Source: UBA7803 sp041686955
Lineage (GTDB): Bacteria; Pseudomonadota; Gammaproteobacteria; Pseudomonadales; Azotimanducaceae
NCBI GenBank assembly: GCA_041686955.1
Contig: JAWLCV010000001.1
Coordinates: forward strand, 62,001 to 126,000
Reading direction: 5' to 3'
Length of the DNA stretch: 64,000 nt
This document shows, one piece after another, positions 1 to 9,016 of the stretch. The position numbers and the translations under genes were made by a program. The notes under the pieces are model-generated. The model saw only the letters and a list, made by a program, of their open reading frames with translations. It did no database searches and had not been told where the DNA came from. Each line of letters opens with the position of its first letter. Position 1 is the stretch's first letter.

Positions 1-187
1 GCGTCGACACGAAAGCCACGGTTTCCTGCTCATCCGGCGCTGGCGTGGTGGAGCGTCGGGGGGCGCGAAGCAGCATGGCCTCTGCTTGGGCATCGGCCAG
101 GAGAGCCGCTCGATGTACCATCTCCGGTAGCGACATCGCCCGCAGTCGGTTCAGATACCAGTTGAGCTTGTGCATCTGCTGTTGCAT
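1..187 (-). CDS. Heparinase II/III-family protein, N-terminal fragment (cut by window edge)
   Basis: Reading the minus strand from an ATG at 187 gives 62 residues without a stop before the window ends. They contain WYLNRLRAMSLPEMVHRA, which matches the start of heparinase II/III-type (alginate lyase-like) proteins and resembles the start of the complete family member at 4768-6744 (LVNRLKVMPPGEVALRLGRV). The ATG lies 5 nt after the sulfotransferase stop, so it is probably the last visible gene of the minus-strand operon 1-3577. A second in-frame ATG four codons on is an equally possible start. The family degrades uronate-containing polysaccharides by beta-elimination. The catalytic part is outside the window, so activity cannot be judged. 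Confidence 0.7.
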   Translation of the reverse strand, partial: MQQQMHKLNWYLNRLRAMSLPEMVHRAALLADAQAEAMLLRAPRRSTTPAPDEQETVAFVST

Positions 188-192
188 GACGG

Positions 193-1206
193 TCAACGGA
201 GCAGAGAACCGAGGCGCCGACGCAAGTAAGGAAGGGTGGGCCCACGGTGCTCACGGTTGGCCCACAGCGCTCGCAGCAGCGAGCCGGGGAGACTCGCGCA
301 GATCGCCGCGAGCCGGTCGAAACTCGGTGGTGGCACCGCTGGCTCGTAGCCCAGCCGTGTCAGCTCGGCGCCCGCGATTCGTTCCGCGACGTAGACCTCC
401 TCCGACGTCAGTCCGTTGCGCCATCGACCGACCGACGAGGTGAAGATGCCTTCGTTCCCCGCCGGGCCGGAGCTGTTGTGCTCCCGAACGTCCAGCAGGT
501 CCGGTGAGTAGCTCAGCCCGAGCACCTTGGTCATGCTGCGCACCGTGCGTTCCGGATCGCCGACTAGAGACTCGTAGCGAACGATCATGCAGCGCGTCGG
601 CCCGAGCCGTTCGAGCAACGGAGAAATGGCCTTGGCGGTGGTTCTCCATAACAGTGCCGTCAGGATCGGGTGGTAGAGCGCCTGCAAGCGCTCACCGTGG
701 TCGGAGACCCGCCATCGATCTTTGTAGGAGAGCATGAAGTCGCGGATGTCCCTCACGCAGACGAGGAATCGGGCGTCGGGGTAGAAACTCAGGATGTCGG
801 CCGCGTGGAATATGTCCTTCGGCGTGTTGTTTCCCCATCTGACCTTGCCAGTCCCCTGCAGCTGCAGCGACATGAAGGTGCTGAGAAGCGCGGGATAGCT
901 GGTGGAGTGCCGCAGTAGCTCCGCCCGAAACCGAGGGTCGGACATCATGGCGTCGATCCGGATCTGGTCGAGCCGCTGGTTGTACCGACCGTACACGGTG
1001 ATCAGGCGCTCGATGGCTCGCTCCCGTGCGGGTAGATCGGAGAGGTCCCCGATTTCGTTGCGACGCGCGTAGATGTCCTCGAAAAAATGCAGCTCGCCCG
1101 GGATCAGCACGGCGGGGTGACGGCTCAGGATCTGGGCCGTCAGGGTCGTTCCGGATCGCGGCGTTCCCACCACGAAAATTGGGGGCTCCTGAGAGTGGTC
1201 AGTCAT
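193..1206 (-). CDS. Sulfotransferase family protein
   Basis: A 337-residue protein with the PAPS-binding P-loop GTPRSGTT at residues 14-21 and a second typical segment RDIRDFMLS near 152-160 (3'-phosphate binding in PAPS sulfotransferases). WGNNTPK near 124-130 is also typical of the family. It is expected to transfer sulfate from PAPS to a carbohydrate hydroxyl; the acceptor is unknown. No signal peptide is seen, so it should act in the cytoplasm on precursors. The ATG at 1206 overlaps the stop of the upstream glycosyltransferase by 4 nt (ATGA), which fixes the start and indicates translational coupling. It is one of three different sulfotransferases in the polysaccharide locus. Confidence 0.85.
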   Translation of the reverse strand: MTDHSQEPPIFVVGTPRSGTTLTAQILSRHPAVLIPGELHFFEDIYARRNEIGDLSDLPARERAIERLITVYGRYNQRLDQIRIDAMMSDPRFRAELLRHSTSYPALLSTFMSLQLQGTGKVRWGNNTPKDIFHAADILSFYPDARFLVCVRDIRDFMLSYKDRWRVSDHGERLQALYHPILTALLWRTTAKAISPLLERLGPTRCMIVRYESLVGDPERTVRSMTKVLGLSYSPDLLDVREHNSSGPAGNEGIFTSSVGRWRNGLTSEEVYVAERIAGAELTRLGYEPAVPPPSFDRLAAICASLPGSLLRALWANREHRGPTLPYLRRRLGSLLR

Positions 1207-2297
1207 GGGCGCTCCCCTGCCAGCCGGTACAGCTCCCGCAGCCGCGAGCCGACGACGCTGCCCGTGTACGTCTGCCTCGCCTTCGCCCGGTTTCGGTAAC
1301 CGCACTCCCGGGCCCAGGCCCGATCCGTCAGTGCGCGATGGAGCGCAGCCTCCAGCGTGTCGACCCGCACCGGATGGATCAGCAGGCCGTTGATGCCATC
1401 CTCGAAGATGTCCGGGATGCCGCCGGCCCGGGTCGTGACGATGGGCAGGCCGGCGGCCATGGCCTCGAGCAGCGCCACCGGGCAGCCTTCGCCGTAACGG
1501 GTGGGGAACGCGAACACGTCCGCATCCAATAAGGCACGTCCCTTGGCGGTGCCGGTGAGGTAGCCGGGAAAGCTCACCCGCTCCTGCAGTCCGAGCACGG
1601 CGGCGCGGGCCTCGAGGACCGGCTTCTCGGGGCCATCGCCCGCGATCACCAGGCGGGCCTCGGGTATGCGTTGCGCCAGTTCCGCAAACGCCTCGAGCAA
1701 GACGCCAGCGCCTTTCTCCGGCACGAGCCTGCCGAGAAACAGGATCGTCGGCAGACGGCTCCGGCGGACGCAGGGCAGACCATGAAATATGTGCCCGTCG
1801 TACATGGTCGTCAGCACGTGTATTCGCTCGCCGGCTACTCCCATCCGCTCGAGGCTGGTCTTGAAGGTGGAGGAGAGCACGCAGATCACCGGTACGGGTC
1901 GGAGTATCCGTGCGACGGTCCAGGCGAGGACCGGGTTGCGCTCGATGCGTTCCGCAGTCCCCCAGCTCCAGCCATGGAAGAACACCACGATTCGATCGCA
2001 ACGGATGACGCGCAGGGTCAGAAGGAACGCCCCATCCCTCAGCAAAGACGGCCAGTTCAGCGACGGGTTGACGTGCACGCAGCTCGGGCGCATGGCCCTG
2101 ACTTTGCGGGCGAGCCGCACGTTGTCGAGTAGCGGAGTGGCCAGGCTCCGAACGGTTCGCTTGCGCTCGGGGTCCCGGCCGATGGCCAGGTGGTGTGCCC
2201 GTACGTCGGCCGGCAGGCTGTCGAGCACCGAGCGGACGAAGTTGGCGACGCCGCCGGGGGCAGCGAACGATTTCGACAGGACGAGCACTTCGTTCAT
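1203..2297 (-). CDS. GT4-family glycosyltransferase
   Basis: A 364-residue GT-B fold enzyme of family 4. The N-terminal domain starts VLVLSKSFAAPGGV; the nucleotide-sugar domain begins near FLGRLVPEKG (187-196), and the donor-binding E-x7-E motif is EGCPVALLE (270-278) followed by AMAAGLPIV. The ATG at 2297 overlaps the upstream glycosyltransferase stop by 4 nt, so it is preferred over the longer open frame reaching 2369. It is a paralogue of the protein at 12956-14065: both share CVHVNPSLN and an FHGWS segment. It should add a sugar to a lipid-linked or membrane-associated repeat unit; donor and acceptor cannot be told from sequence. Confidence 0.85.
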   Translation of the reverse strand: MNEVLVLSKSFAAPGGVANFVRSVLDSLPADVRAHHLAIGRDPERKRTVRSLATPLLDNVRLARKVRAMRPSCVHVNPSLNWPSLLRDGAFLLTLRVIRCDRIVVFFHGWSWGTAERIERNPVLAWTVARILRPVPVICVLSSTFKTSLERMGVAGERIHVLTTMYDGHIFHGLPCVRRSRLPTILFLGRLVPEKGAGVLLEAFAELAQRIPEARLVIAGDGPEKPVLEARAAVLGLQERVSFPGYLTGTAKGRALLDADVFAFPTRYGEGCPVALLEAMAAGLPIVTTRAGGIPDIFEDGINGLLIHPVRVDTLEAALHRALTDRAWARECGYRNRAKARQTYTGSVVGSRLRELYRLAGERP

Positions 2298-3577
2298 GTG
2301 GCGGAAGAGGTTTTCGTCGCGAACACCGTCTCGTAGGCCGCCAGCAGGTGGGGAACTTCGAATCGCCAATCGAGTTCGTTCTCGAACCGCAAACGGCCGC
2401 GCTTGCCCAGTTCCTGACGCAACTTCGGGTCATCTGCCAGCCGCAGGATGCAATCGGCAAAATCGTTCTCGTCACCTGGCCGAGCGTACAGAGCGGAAAG
2501 GCCAGCCGAGTACCGGCCCTCCGTGAGGTTGTACTGCACGGTGGGCTTGCCCAGGGCCATGTACTCCATGACCTTGTTCATCGTGCACTTGTCGGTGTAC
2601 TCGTCCTTGGGGTCCGGCACCACGCCCATGTCGATGCGGGCGAGCTCCGTCAGCAGTGCTTCTCCGGCCAGGAAGCCGGTGAAGCGCACGTGCTGATTCA
2701 GCGACAACCGCTCGGCCATGGCCTTCAGCCGCTGAAGCTCCGGGCCGTCACCGATGAGCACGAAATCGATGTCGTCGCGGCCGTGTTCGTGAACCACTTT
2801 ACTGGCGATGCGGAGCAGCCCGTCGACCCCGTCCTGATCGCCCATGATGCCGATGTAGCCGACCACGACCTTCCCATCTCGGCGTCGTTGGTGTACTCCA
2901 GTTGCGCAGCGGAACTTGGTGGAGTCCGGGCTGCTGCGGACGACGAAGACCCGATTCGCCGGCATGCCGCCCCGTTTGATGGCGATGTCACGATAGGAGG
3001 CGTTCGTGGCAATGGACACGTCCGCCAGCGCGAAAGTCAGGCGCTCGAGGGTCAGCAGCAGTTTGTAGAGCAAACCCTTGCGACCGAATTTGATCGCATA
3101 GAGTTCAGGATTGATGTCGTGGTGATCGAAAACGAAGCGCTTGTTGAGCACTTTGTAGGGGGCCGCCACGAGAACGATGAGATCAGGAGGATTGCACGCG
3201 TGAATGACGTCGAAACCTCGCAGCAGGGCGACCTTCGCCGTCAGTAGCGACTCCCAGAACAACGCCGCACCGTATTCCAGGAGATATCCTAAGGCGCCGC
3301 GGCGTTCCCGCGGCAGGGGATGGCGGAAGACGTGGATTCCCTCGATGATTTCGTGGGCCGCCTCGTAGCCCTTCCCCATGGGGCATATCACCGACACCTG
3401 ATAGCCTGCCGCCGACAGCGCAGTGGCCTCCTGCCAGACCCGGCGGTCGAACGGTACCGGTAGATTCTCGACGATGATCAGTATTCGCCTCGAGTGCCCC
3501 GCGGCAGGGACGGCGCCGGCGCTCGCTTCCACGGCAGGCGTGCTCGGCAGGTAGTCAGCGCTGTCGTTCCGGCTCAT
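2294..3577 (-). CDS. GT4-family glycosyltransferase
   Basis: A 427-residue enzyme with the subfamily opening IVENLPVPFDRRVWQEA (about 35-51), the segment FDHHDINPELY, a second-domain start VGYIGIMGDQDGVD and the donor-site stretch TMNKVMEYMALGKP. These are the marks of a GT4 subfamily common in exopolysaccharide loci. The protein at 17525-18742 is a close paralogue that shares all these segments. The first about 28 residues are not conserved, so the true start may be internal. It is the first gene of the coupled series running from 3577 down to 1 (all spacings overlap or are 5 nt). The sugar transferred is unknown. Confidence 0.85.
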   Translation of the reverse strand: MSRNDSADYLPSTPAVEASAGAVPAAGHSRRILIIVENLPVPFDRRVWQEATALSAAGYQVSVICPMGKGYEAAHEIIEGIHVFRHPLPRERRGALGYLLEYGAALFWESLLTAKVALLRGFDVIHACNPPDLIVLVAAPYKVLNKRFVFDHHDINPELYAIKFGRKGLLYKLLLTLERLTFALADVSIATNASYRDIAIKRGGMPANRVFVVRSSPDSTKFRCATGVHQRRRDGKVVVGYIGIMGDQDGVDGLLRIASKVVHEHGRDDIDFVLIGDGPELQRLKAMAERLSLNQHVRFTGFLAGEALLTELARIDMGVVPDPKDEYTDKCTMNKVMEYMALGKPTVQYNLTEGRYSAGLSALYARPGDENDFADCILRLADDPKLRQELGKRGRLRFENELDWRFEVPHLLAAYETVFATKTSSAT

Positions 3578-3644
3578 CCACGGCCAACCTGGGAGTAGGA
3601 GCCACGAGGTTAAGAATGTTGCGCAGCCGCCGCGATGAGCAATA

Positions 3645-4685
3645 TCAATGTGCTTCTGCGGCGGCGCCGGCGCGCCCCCGCAGCCGGCGCGCCATCAGCC
3701 GCAGCGGATGTCGCAGCCTGGTGCGCCAGCCGTACCGGAGCCGTAGTCGTCTGGAGAGCAGTGGAAGGTATCGTTCTTCGCAGTCCGATGAACGGCTACT
3801 CGAGCCGGTCGTGGTTTGGCAGGTGATTCGCTCCAGCGCGACGGCCACTCGTTCCTGCAATCTGCGATAGAGCAGCGGATCGTGGGGGTCGTTCGCCGCA
3901 ATTCGTGCCATGTGTTTGCGGTACAGCTCCAGCGCGCCCCGCTCTGTCCGGGACACGTCGCGGGTCAGGGATGGATGCCCACGCCTCACCCAGGATACGA
4001 CCTCCGGCACGTAGACCACCGGCCCCAGTCGCGCCAGACGTGCGAAGAAATCCTTGTCTTCCGCTGCATGGCGGAACAACTCGTCGAACCATCCGATGCG
4101 CTCGCCGTCCGCGCGTCGAAAGAGCGTGGTGTGTGGGACGACGGGGAGCGTCGGCCAGAGGACTGCGCGATAGCCATCCTGCACCACCTGTGGTTGCGGA
4201 TTGCCCCGGGCAGAAGGTGCTGTCGGTAGCCAGCGATTTCCGGTGGGTCGACCATGTTCGTCCACCAGCTCCAGATCGCCCACTGCGAAACTCGCGCCTG
4301 GCGTTCCCGCCAGCGCTTCCCATAACACCTGGAGCCGGTCGGGGGGCATAAGGTCGTCGTCATCCTGGAAGGCGATGAATTGGCCGCGGGCGAGGCGGCA
4401 GGCTTCACTGCGAGCGCGGGCGATGCCTACGTTGCGATCCAGGCGATGATAACGCAGACCACCGCCGTAGCCCCTCACGACGCGCGGTGTCTCGTCGCGG
4501 GATCCGTCGTCCACCACCAGAATTTCTACCGGACGGTAGCGCTGCGCCAGCACCGACGACAACGTGGTCGGTAGCGCGTGCGCCCTGTTGTAGGTGCACA
4601 CGACGATGGATATCAGTGGGTTCGGGGGCGGCGTGGTCGTCGGCATGGCCTCACGCACAGTCGGTTCCGTATTGATGTTGAACAT
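3645..4685 (-). CDS. GT2-family glycosyltransferase
   Basis: A 346-residue GT-A enzyme. ISIVVCTYNRAHALPTTLSSVL opens the nucleotide-binding domain (shown here in part: SIVVCTYNRA), VDDGS follows at about 58-62, and the metal-binding DxD-like acidic run FQDDDDLM is at about 106-113. An HAAEDKDFFARL segment matches the ED acceptor-site region of GT2 enzymes. The ATG at 4685 gives 13 extra, poorly conserved residues; the ATG at 4646 (MPTTTPP) is equally possible. It lies 67 nt before the minus-strand GT4 pair and is divergent from the heparinase-like gene at 4768. It is a likely cytoplasmic sugar transferase for the polysaccharide; its specificity is unknown. Confidence 0.82.
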   Translation of the reverse strand: MFNINTEPTVREAMPTTTPPPNPLISIVVCTYNRAHALPTTLSSVLAQRYRPVEILVVDDGSRDETPRVVRGYGGGLRYHRLDRNVGIARARSEACRLARGQFIAFQDDDDLMPPDRLQVLWEALAGTPGASFAVGDLELVDEHGRPTGNRWLPTAPSARGNPQPQVVQDGYRAVLWPTLPVVPHTTLFRRADGERIGWFDELFRHAAEDKDFFARLARLGPVVYVPEVVSWVRRGHPSLTRDVSRTERGALELYRKHMARIAANDPHDPLLYRRLQERVAVALERITCQTTTGSSSRSSDCEERYLPLLSRRLRLRYGWRTRLRHPLRLMARRLRGRAGAAAEAH

Positions 4686-4767
4686 TGAAGCAGGGCGCGG
4701 CGATAGGGTGAAGTACGTTGATGACTTCGATCAATTCACCGGTTGCCTCGCTCGAGATCGCGGGTTC

Positions 4768-6744
4768 ATGAGGAGCGCCGCCTGGCTCGTCAATCGTCTG
4801 AAGGTGATGCCACCCGGCGAGGTGGCCCTACGGCTCGGCCGGGTGATGGTGCAGCGCCGGGAGAAGGCGCGGGTGCACCGGGGCTGGTCGCCCGCCGAGG
4901 GAGTCCGATTGCGCGGCACTCGGCGCCTGTTTCCCGGCCCGGATTGCCTTGCGGATTACCTTGATCGATTCGAGCTCGACTGGAAGGAGCTGGAGGCGCT
5001 GACGGACAACCAGCTTCTACTGTTCGGCCGGCGATATCGCCTGGGGGCTCCGGTGAATTGGCACCGGGATCCGTCGACGGGGACCGTAGCACCACTCGGC
5101 TACGGCAAGTTCATGGACTATCGTGACGAGCGCCTGGTGGGCAATGTGAAGACGCTGTGGGAGCCGGCGCGGCATCAGCATCTGGTGCCCCTGGCGGTGG
5201 CATACGCGGTGACCGGCCGGGTCGAGTACCGGCAGGCGATCGTTCGCCAGATCGACTCCTGGCTGGATCAGAATCCGTTCGGGCGAGGCATTCACTGGTG
5301 CAGTTCGCTGGAAATCGCCCTGAGGGGCATCGCCTGGACCATGATCCATGCGCTGCTCCAGGTACGGGACGGTACACCGGGACTGCTGCAGGCCAGCTCG
5401 GACCCGCCGCGCTTGACCCGGTCGCTGTTCGAGCATGGTCATTTCGTCCGGCGTCATCTGTCGCGGTTCTCCTCCGCCAACAACCACCTCATCGGCGAGC
5501 TCGTGGGATTGTGGTGTCTCGCCAGGGTATTCGATTTCGGCCCGGCGTCGGCCGACTGGGAAGCCGTGGCGGCGGCCGAGCTGCCTCGGGAAGCGGAACG
5601 GCAGGTGACGGACGATGGCGTGGCGAGGGAACAGGCGGTGCACTATCACCTGGAAGTGATGGAGTACCTGCTGTACGCCTGGTGCATCGGCGCAGCCACC
5701 GGGCGATTTCTGCCGGCGACCGTTCTGGAGCGGGTGGCGAGCATGGCCGCTTATCTGCGCGTCATTACTCCGCAGCGTGATCTGCCCCCGCGAATCGGGG
5801 ACTCCGACGACGCCACGGTGAACCGGATCACTGCGCTGGACCCCTCCGACCCTTACGCGGACGTGCTGGCGGCTGTAGACGCCGTGCTCCAGCCGACGGC
5901 CGCTCCACGTACGCAGAAGGCGTACTGGTACCAGCTTCTCGTGCGGGACGCCGGAGTCTCTGCATTCCGGCCCACCGAACCACCTCGAAAAGCAGCACTG
6001 ACGACCTTCCCGCAAGGTGGGTATGCGGTAATCCGGGCGGACGATGTGCTGGCGGTTTTCGACGCCGGCCCCCTAGGCTATCCGGCGATGGCGGCTCACG
6101 GACATGCCGATGCCTTGTCGCTGTGCCTGGCCTGGCAGGGCCGCTGGTGGTTGATCGATCCTGGTACATTCGCGTACCACGATCAACCGCGCCTTCGCAG
6201 CTACTTCCGGAGCACGGCCGCTCACAATACATTGCGCGTCAACGGCATCGACCAATCTCGGATGGGGGGGCCGTTTCTGTGGACCAGCCGGGCCCCTGCC
6301 GAGCTGGGTCCTTCGGTGGAAGCACCGGACGAGCTGGTCTGTCGGGGCCATCACGACGGCTACGCGGCGCTGGGTGTGCGTCACCGTCGGGAGCTGCGCT
6401 ATCTGCGTCGCGCTCACAGCCTGGAGATCTGCGACCGCGTCGAGGTTGCGAACGAGCATCCGCTGACCCTGGATCTGTTCTTCCACTTCAGCCCGGACGT
6501 GTCGTTGACGCTTGAAGGGAACCGGGCGGTTGCGGTCCGAGAGGACTGCTCCGGCCGTCTGGTGATGAGTCTGGATTCCGAGTGGCAATGGCAGCAGATC
6601 AAGGGCAGCGAAGCGCCGCTTCTCGGCTGGTACTCGCCCCGGTTCGGTTGCCGGCAGCCGTGCTGGACGCTTCAGGGGTGTCGCCACGCGCGCGGGACGA
6701 TCGCAACGGTCGCCACGTTGCACTTCGAACTGGGGGGCGCATGA
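4768..6744 (+). CDS. Heparinase II/III-family polysaccharide lyase-like protein
   Basis: A 658-residue protein with an N-terminal alpha/alpha-toroid domain and a C-terminal beta-sandwich beginning near residue 400. Visible candidate active-site residues are Asn238/Asn239-His240 (SANNHLIGE), Tyr293 in VHYHLEV and His444 in HGHADAL. As I recall, this spacing resembles the Asn/Tyr/His set described for heparinase III-type lyases, so catalysis looks intact. No clear signal peptide is seen. The chosen ATG (MRSAAWLVNRLKV) aligns with the family N-terminus; the open frame extends upstream to 4594 but overlaps the divergent GT2 gene. Such proteins recur in exopolysaccharide loci, where they may trim or edit uronate-rich chains. 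The next gene overlaps by 4 nt. Confidence 0.85.
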   Translation: MRSAAWLVNRLKVMPPGEVALRLGRVMVQRREKARVHRGWSPAEGVRLRGTRRLFPGPDCLADYLDRFELDWKELEALTDNQLLLFGRRYRLGAPVNWHRDPSTGTVAPLGYGKFMDYRDERLVGNVKTLWEPARHQHLVPLAVAYAVTGRVEYRQAIVRQIDSWLDQNPFGRGIHWCSSLEIALRGIAWTMIHALLQVRDGTPGLLQASSDPPRLTRSLFEHGHFVRRHLSRFSSANNHLIGELVGLWCLARVFDFGPASADWEAVAAAELPREAERQVTDDGVAREQAVHYHLEVMEYLLYAWCIGAATGRFLPATVLERVASMAAYLRVITPQRDLPPRIGDSDDATVNRITALDPSDPYADVLAAVDAVLQPTAAPRTQKAYWYQLLVRDAGVSAFRPTEPPRKAALTTFPQGGYAVIRADDVLAVFDAGPLGYPAMAAHGHADALSLCLAWQGRWWLIDPGTFAYHDQPRLRSYFRSTAAHNTLRVNGIDQSRMGGPFLWTSRAPAELGPSVEAPDELVCRGHHDGYAALGVRHRRELRYLRRAHSLEICDRVEVANEHPLTLDLFFHFSPDVSLTLEGNRAVAVREDCSGRLVMSLDSEWQWQQIKGSEAPLLGWYSPRFGCRQPCWTLQGCRHARGTIATVATLHFELGGA

Positions 6745-7931
6745 CCGGAACAGGCTCGCCCGCGGCAGAAGCCAGCGCGGACTCCGGGCGGTCGCGGAGG
6801 AGGATCTGCATCGTCGTGCCCACTCATTGGGCGGCGTTGATGGGCGGCTCACAGTATCAGGCAAAGCTGCTCATCGATCATCTCGCCCGCAGCGGTGAGT
6901 ACGAAATCCACTATCTGGCGCATCGAACGCTGGCGGATTACGCGCCCGAGAACCATCGGATACATCCCGTGCGCGGGGCCCGCCGCCTGAGACGCTACAC
7001 GGATCTGGTGGATGCCTGGCCGCTCTACCGGACGCTTCTCAGAATACGGCCGAGTCTGATCTACCAGCGATCGGCGAGCGCTTACACCGGAATTGCGGCC
7101 CACTACGCCAAGGTGCACGGAGTGCCGATGATCTGGCACGTAGCCAGTGACATCGAGGTGCGCCCGTTCCGAGGACCGCTCGCGCCCCGAACCCTGCCGA
7201 AGTTCCTGGAAAAGAAGGCCATCGAGTACGGCCTGCGTCACGCGTCTCGCGTCGTGGTCCAGAGCCATCAGCAGAAGCGCCTGCTCGAGGCGAACTACGG
7301 CAGGACGGATGCGGTTCTGATCCGCAATTATCATCCGGAGCCGTTGGAGCTGTTGCGCCGCGGTGATGGTGTGCGGGTCCTCTGGATCGCGAATCTGAAG
7401 CCGATCAAGCAGCCGGAGGTGTTCATCTCCCTGGCGCAAGCGCTACGGGATCGCGCGGACCTGGAGTTCGTCATGATCGGGGGAAGATCAGACAACCCCC
7501 GCTGGCAGGCGCGGTTGGACGCGCGCCTGGCGCAGTGTCCGAACGTGAGGTTCCTGGGGCCGCTCGATCAGGATGAGGTGAACCGGCAGCTCTCCCGCAG
7601 CCACCTACTGGTGAACACGAGCGCCGACGAAGGTTTCTCGAACACATTCATCCAGGCATGGATGCGCGGCGTGCCGGTCGTGTCGTTGAATGTCGACCCG
7701 GACGGGGTGTTTCGGGACGAGCGCCTGGGCTACTGCGCGAATGGCAGTTTCCCTGCGTTCATGTCTCGTGTGCGCGAGCTGGCCGGCGATCCGGAAGGTC
7801 TCGCCGCTGCCTCCCAGCGCGTGATGATGGAGTCGAGGCGTACGTTCTCCATGAATAACGTGTGCGCGCTGTGCAAACTGATCGACGAGGTTACGGGTCG
7901 ACCGGAGTCTTCAACGGTGCCGGCTGCCTGA
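6741..7931 (+). CDS. GT4-family glycosyltransferase
   Basis: A 396-residue GT-B enzyme. The first Rossmann domain starts ICIVVPTHWAALMGGSQYQA. The second has RVLWIANLKPIKQPEVF and a donor-site region ADEGFSNTFIQAWMRGVPVV, in which the usual E-x7-E is EGFSNTFIQ, so the second Glu is replaced by Gln. That is a small departure seen in some GT4 members. The ATG at 6741 overlaps the heparinase stop (ATGA), so the longer frame from 6582 is rejected. It is coupled to the heparinase-like gene and followed 4 nt later by the GT2 gene. Donor and acceptor are unknown. Confidence 0.83.
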   Translation: MTGTGSPAAEASADSGRSRRRICIVVPTHWAALMGGSQYQAKLLIDHLARSGEYEIHYLAHRTLADYAPENHRIHPVRGARRLRRYTDLVDAWPLYRTLLRIRPSLIYQRSASAYTGIAAHYAKVHGVPMIWHVASDIEVRPFRGPLAPRTLPKFLEKKAIEYGLRHASRVVVQSHQQKRLLEANYGRTDAVLIRNYHPEPLELLRRGDGVRVLWIANLKPIKQPEVFISLAQALRDRADLEFVMIGGRSDNPRWQARLDARLAQCPNVRFLGPLDQDEVNRQLSRSHLLVNTSADEGFSNTFIQAWMRGVPVVSLNVDPDGVFRDERLGYCANGSFPAFMSRVRELAGDPEGLAAASQRVMMESRRTFSMNNVCALCKLIDEVTGRPESSTVPAA

Positions 7932-7935
7932 AGTC

Positions 7936-9000
7936 ATGCACGACCAAGCTGCGGACATCAGAGACCACAAGTTGAACGGGCAGGAGGACTTCGACCCGGA
8001 TGCACCTCATCACGTGGCAGTGGTCGTTCCCTGCTACCGCGTTCGCGATCAGATACTGCACGTGCTTCGATCCGTGGGACCGGAAGTATCGAGTATCTTC
8101 GTGGTGGACGACGCCTGCCCGGATGGCAGCGGACAGCTCGTGGAGGAGCAATGCACCGATGCGCGGGTTCGGGTGTTGCGTCACGCCGAGAACAAGGGGG
8201 TTGGCGGTGCGGTGATCACCGGCTACCGGGCGGCCCTGGCGCACGGCGCCACCATAGTGGTCAAGCTGGATGGTGACGGGCAGATGGACCCTGGGCTGAT
8301 TCCCGGTCTCGTGGCGAGCCTGGTGGTCGGAGAGGCCGACTATGCGAAGGGGAACCGCCTGTACTCCCGGGTGGACACCCGGCAGATGCCGAAGCTACGG
8401 CTGGTCGGAAATGCGCTGCTCAGCTTCATGACCAAGCTGTCGAGCGGGTACTGGAGCATCTTCGACCCCACCAACGGGTTCACAGCGATTCATCGGAACT
8501 GTCTGGAGCTGCTGCATCTCAACGGGCTTTCCGAGCGTTACTTCTTCGAGACCGACATGCTCATAAAGCTCGGCGAGGTCCGAGCCGTGGTCATCGATGT
8601 CAGGATGATGGCGCGCTACGGGGACGAAGTGAGCCAACTCCGGGTCGGCCGGGTGATGCTGGAGTTCCTGTGGCGGCACCTGCGCGCGACGGTGCGAAGG
8701 ATCATCTACGCCTATTTCGTGCGTGATTTCAGCCTGGCCTCGCTCAATCTGTTGATCGGAGTGCCTGCTTTACTGTTCGGCGTGGGCTACGGCGCCTTTT
8801 ACTGGTGGCAGTCTGTGTCCACGGGCGTCGCGGTGCCCACGGGTACGGTGATGGTGGCGGTGCTGCCCATCGTGCTGGGTTTTCAGATGATTCTCTTCTT
8901 CTTTTCCTTCGACATCGCCAACGAACCGAGGCGTCCGCTGCAGGACATCAGGCGGCTGCGAAAAAAAGCGATGGCGGCGGTTGGAGCGGCGGGACGTTAG
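7936..9000 (+). CDS. Polyprenyl-phosphate glycosyltransferase-like GT2 protein (GtrB/DPM1-like)
   Basis: A 354-residue protein with a GT2 catalytic domain (VAVVVPCYRV, VVDDACPDGSG and KLDGDGQMDP as the DxD region) followed by two hydrophobic segments near residues 265-290 and 295-325. This layout fits GtrB/dolichol-phosphate mannosyltransferase-like enzymes, which move a sugar from a nucleotide donor to undecaprenyl phosphate at the inner membrane. The next genes encode a GtrA-like small membrane protein and a GT-C-like integral membrane protein, which together would form a three-part Gtr-type glycosylation system. The start is 4 nt after the previous stop. Confidence 0.82.
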   Translation: MHDQAADIRDHKLNGQEDFDPDAPHHVAVVVPCYRVRDQILHVLRSVGPEVSSIFVVDDACPDGSGQLVEEQCTDARVRVLRHAENKGVGGAVITGYRAALAHGATIVVKLDGDGQMDPGLIPGLVASLVVGEADYAKGNRLYSRVDTRQMPKLRLVGNALLSFMTKLSSGYWSIFDPTNGFTAIHRNCLELLHLNGLSERYFFETDMLIKLGEVRAVVIDVRMMARYGDEVSQLRVGRVMLEFLWRHLRATVRRIIYAYFVRDFSLASLNLLIGVPALLFGVGYGAFYWWQSVSTGVAVPTGTVMVAVLPIVLGFQMILFFFSFDIANEPRRPLQDIRRLRKKAMAAVGAAGR

Positions 9001-9016
9001 GAGCGGCGGTCACCGG

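Noticed and set aside
193..2475. Single 760-codon minus-strand open frame
   Set aside because: Only the last 337 codons (from 1206) code for the sulfotransferase. The upstream part lies in the wrong frame over the GT4 gene, which has clear family motifs.
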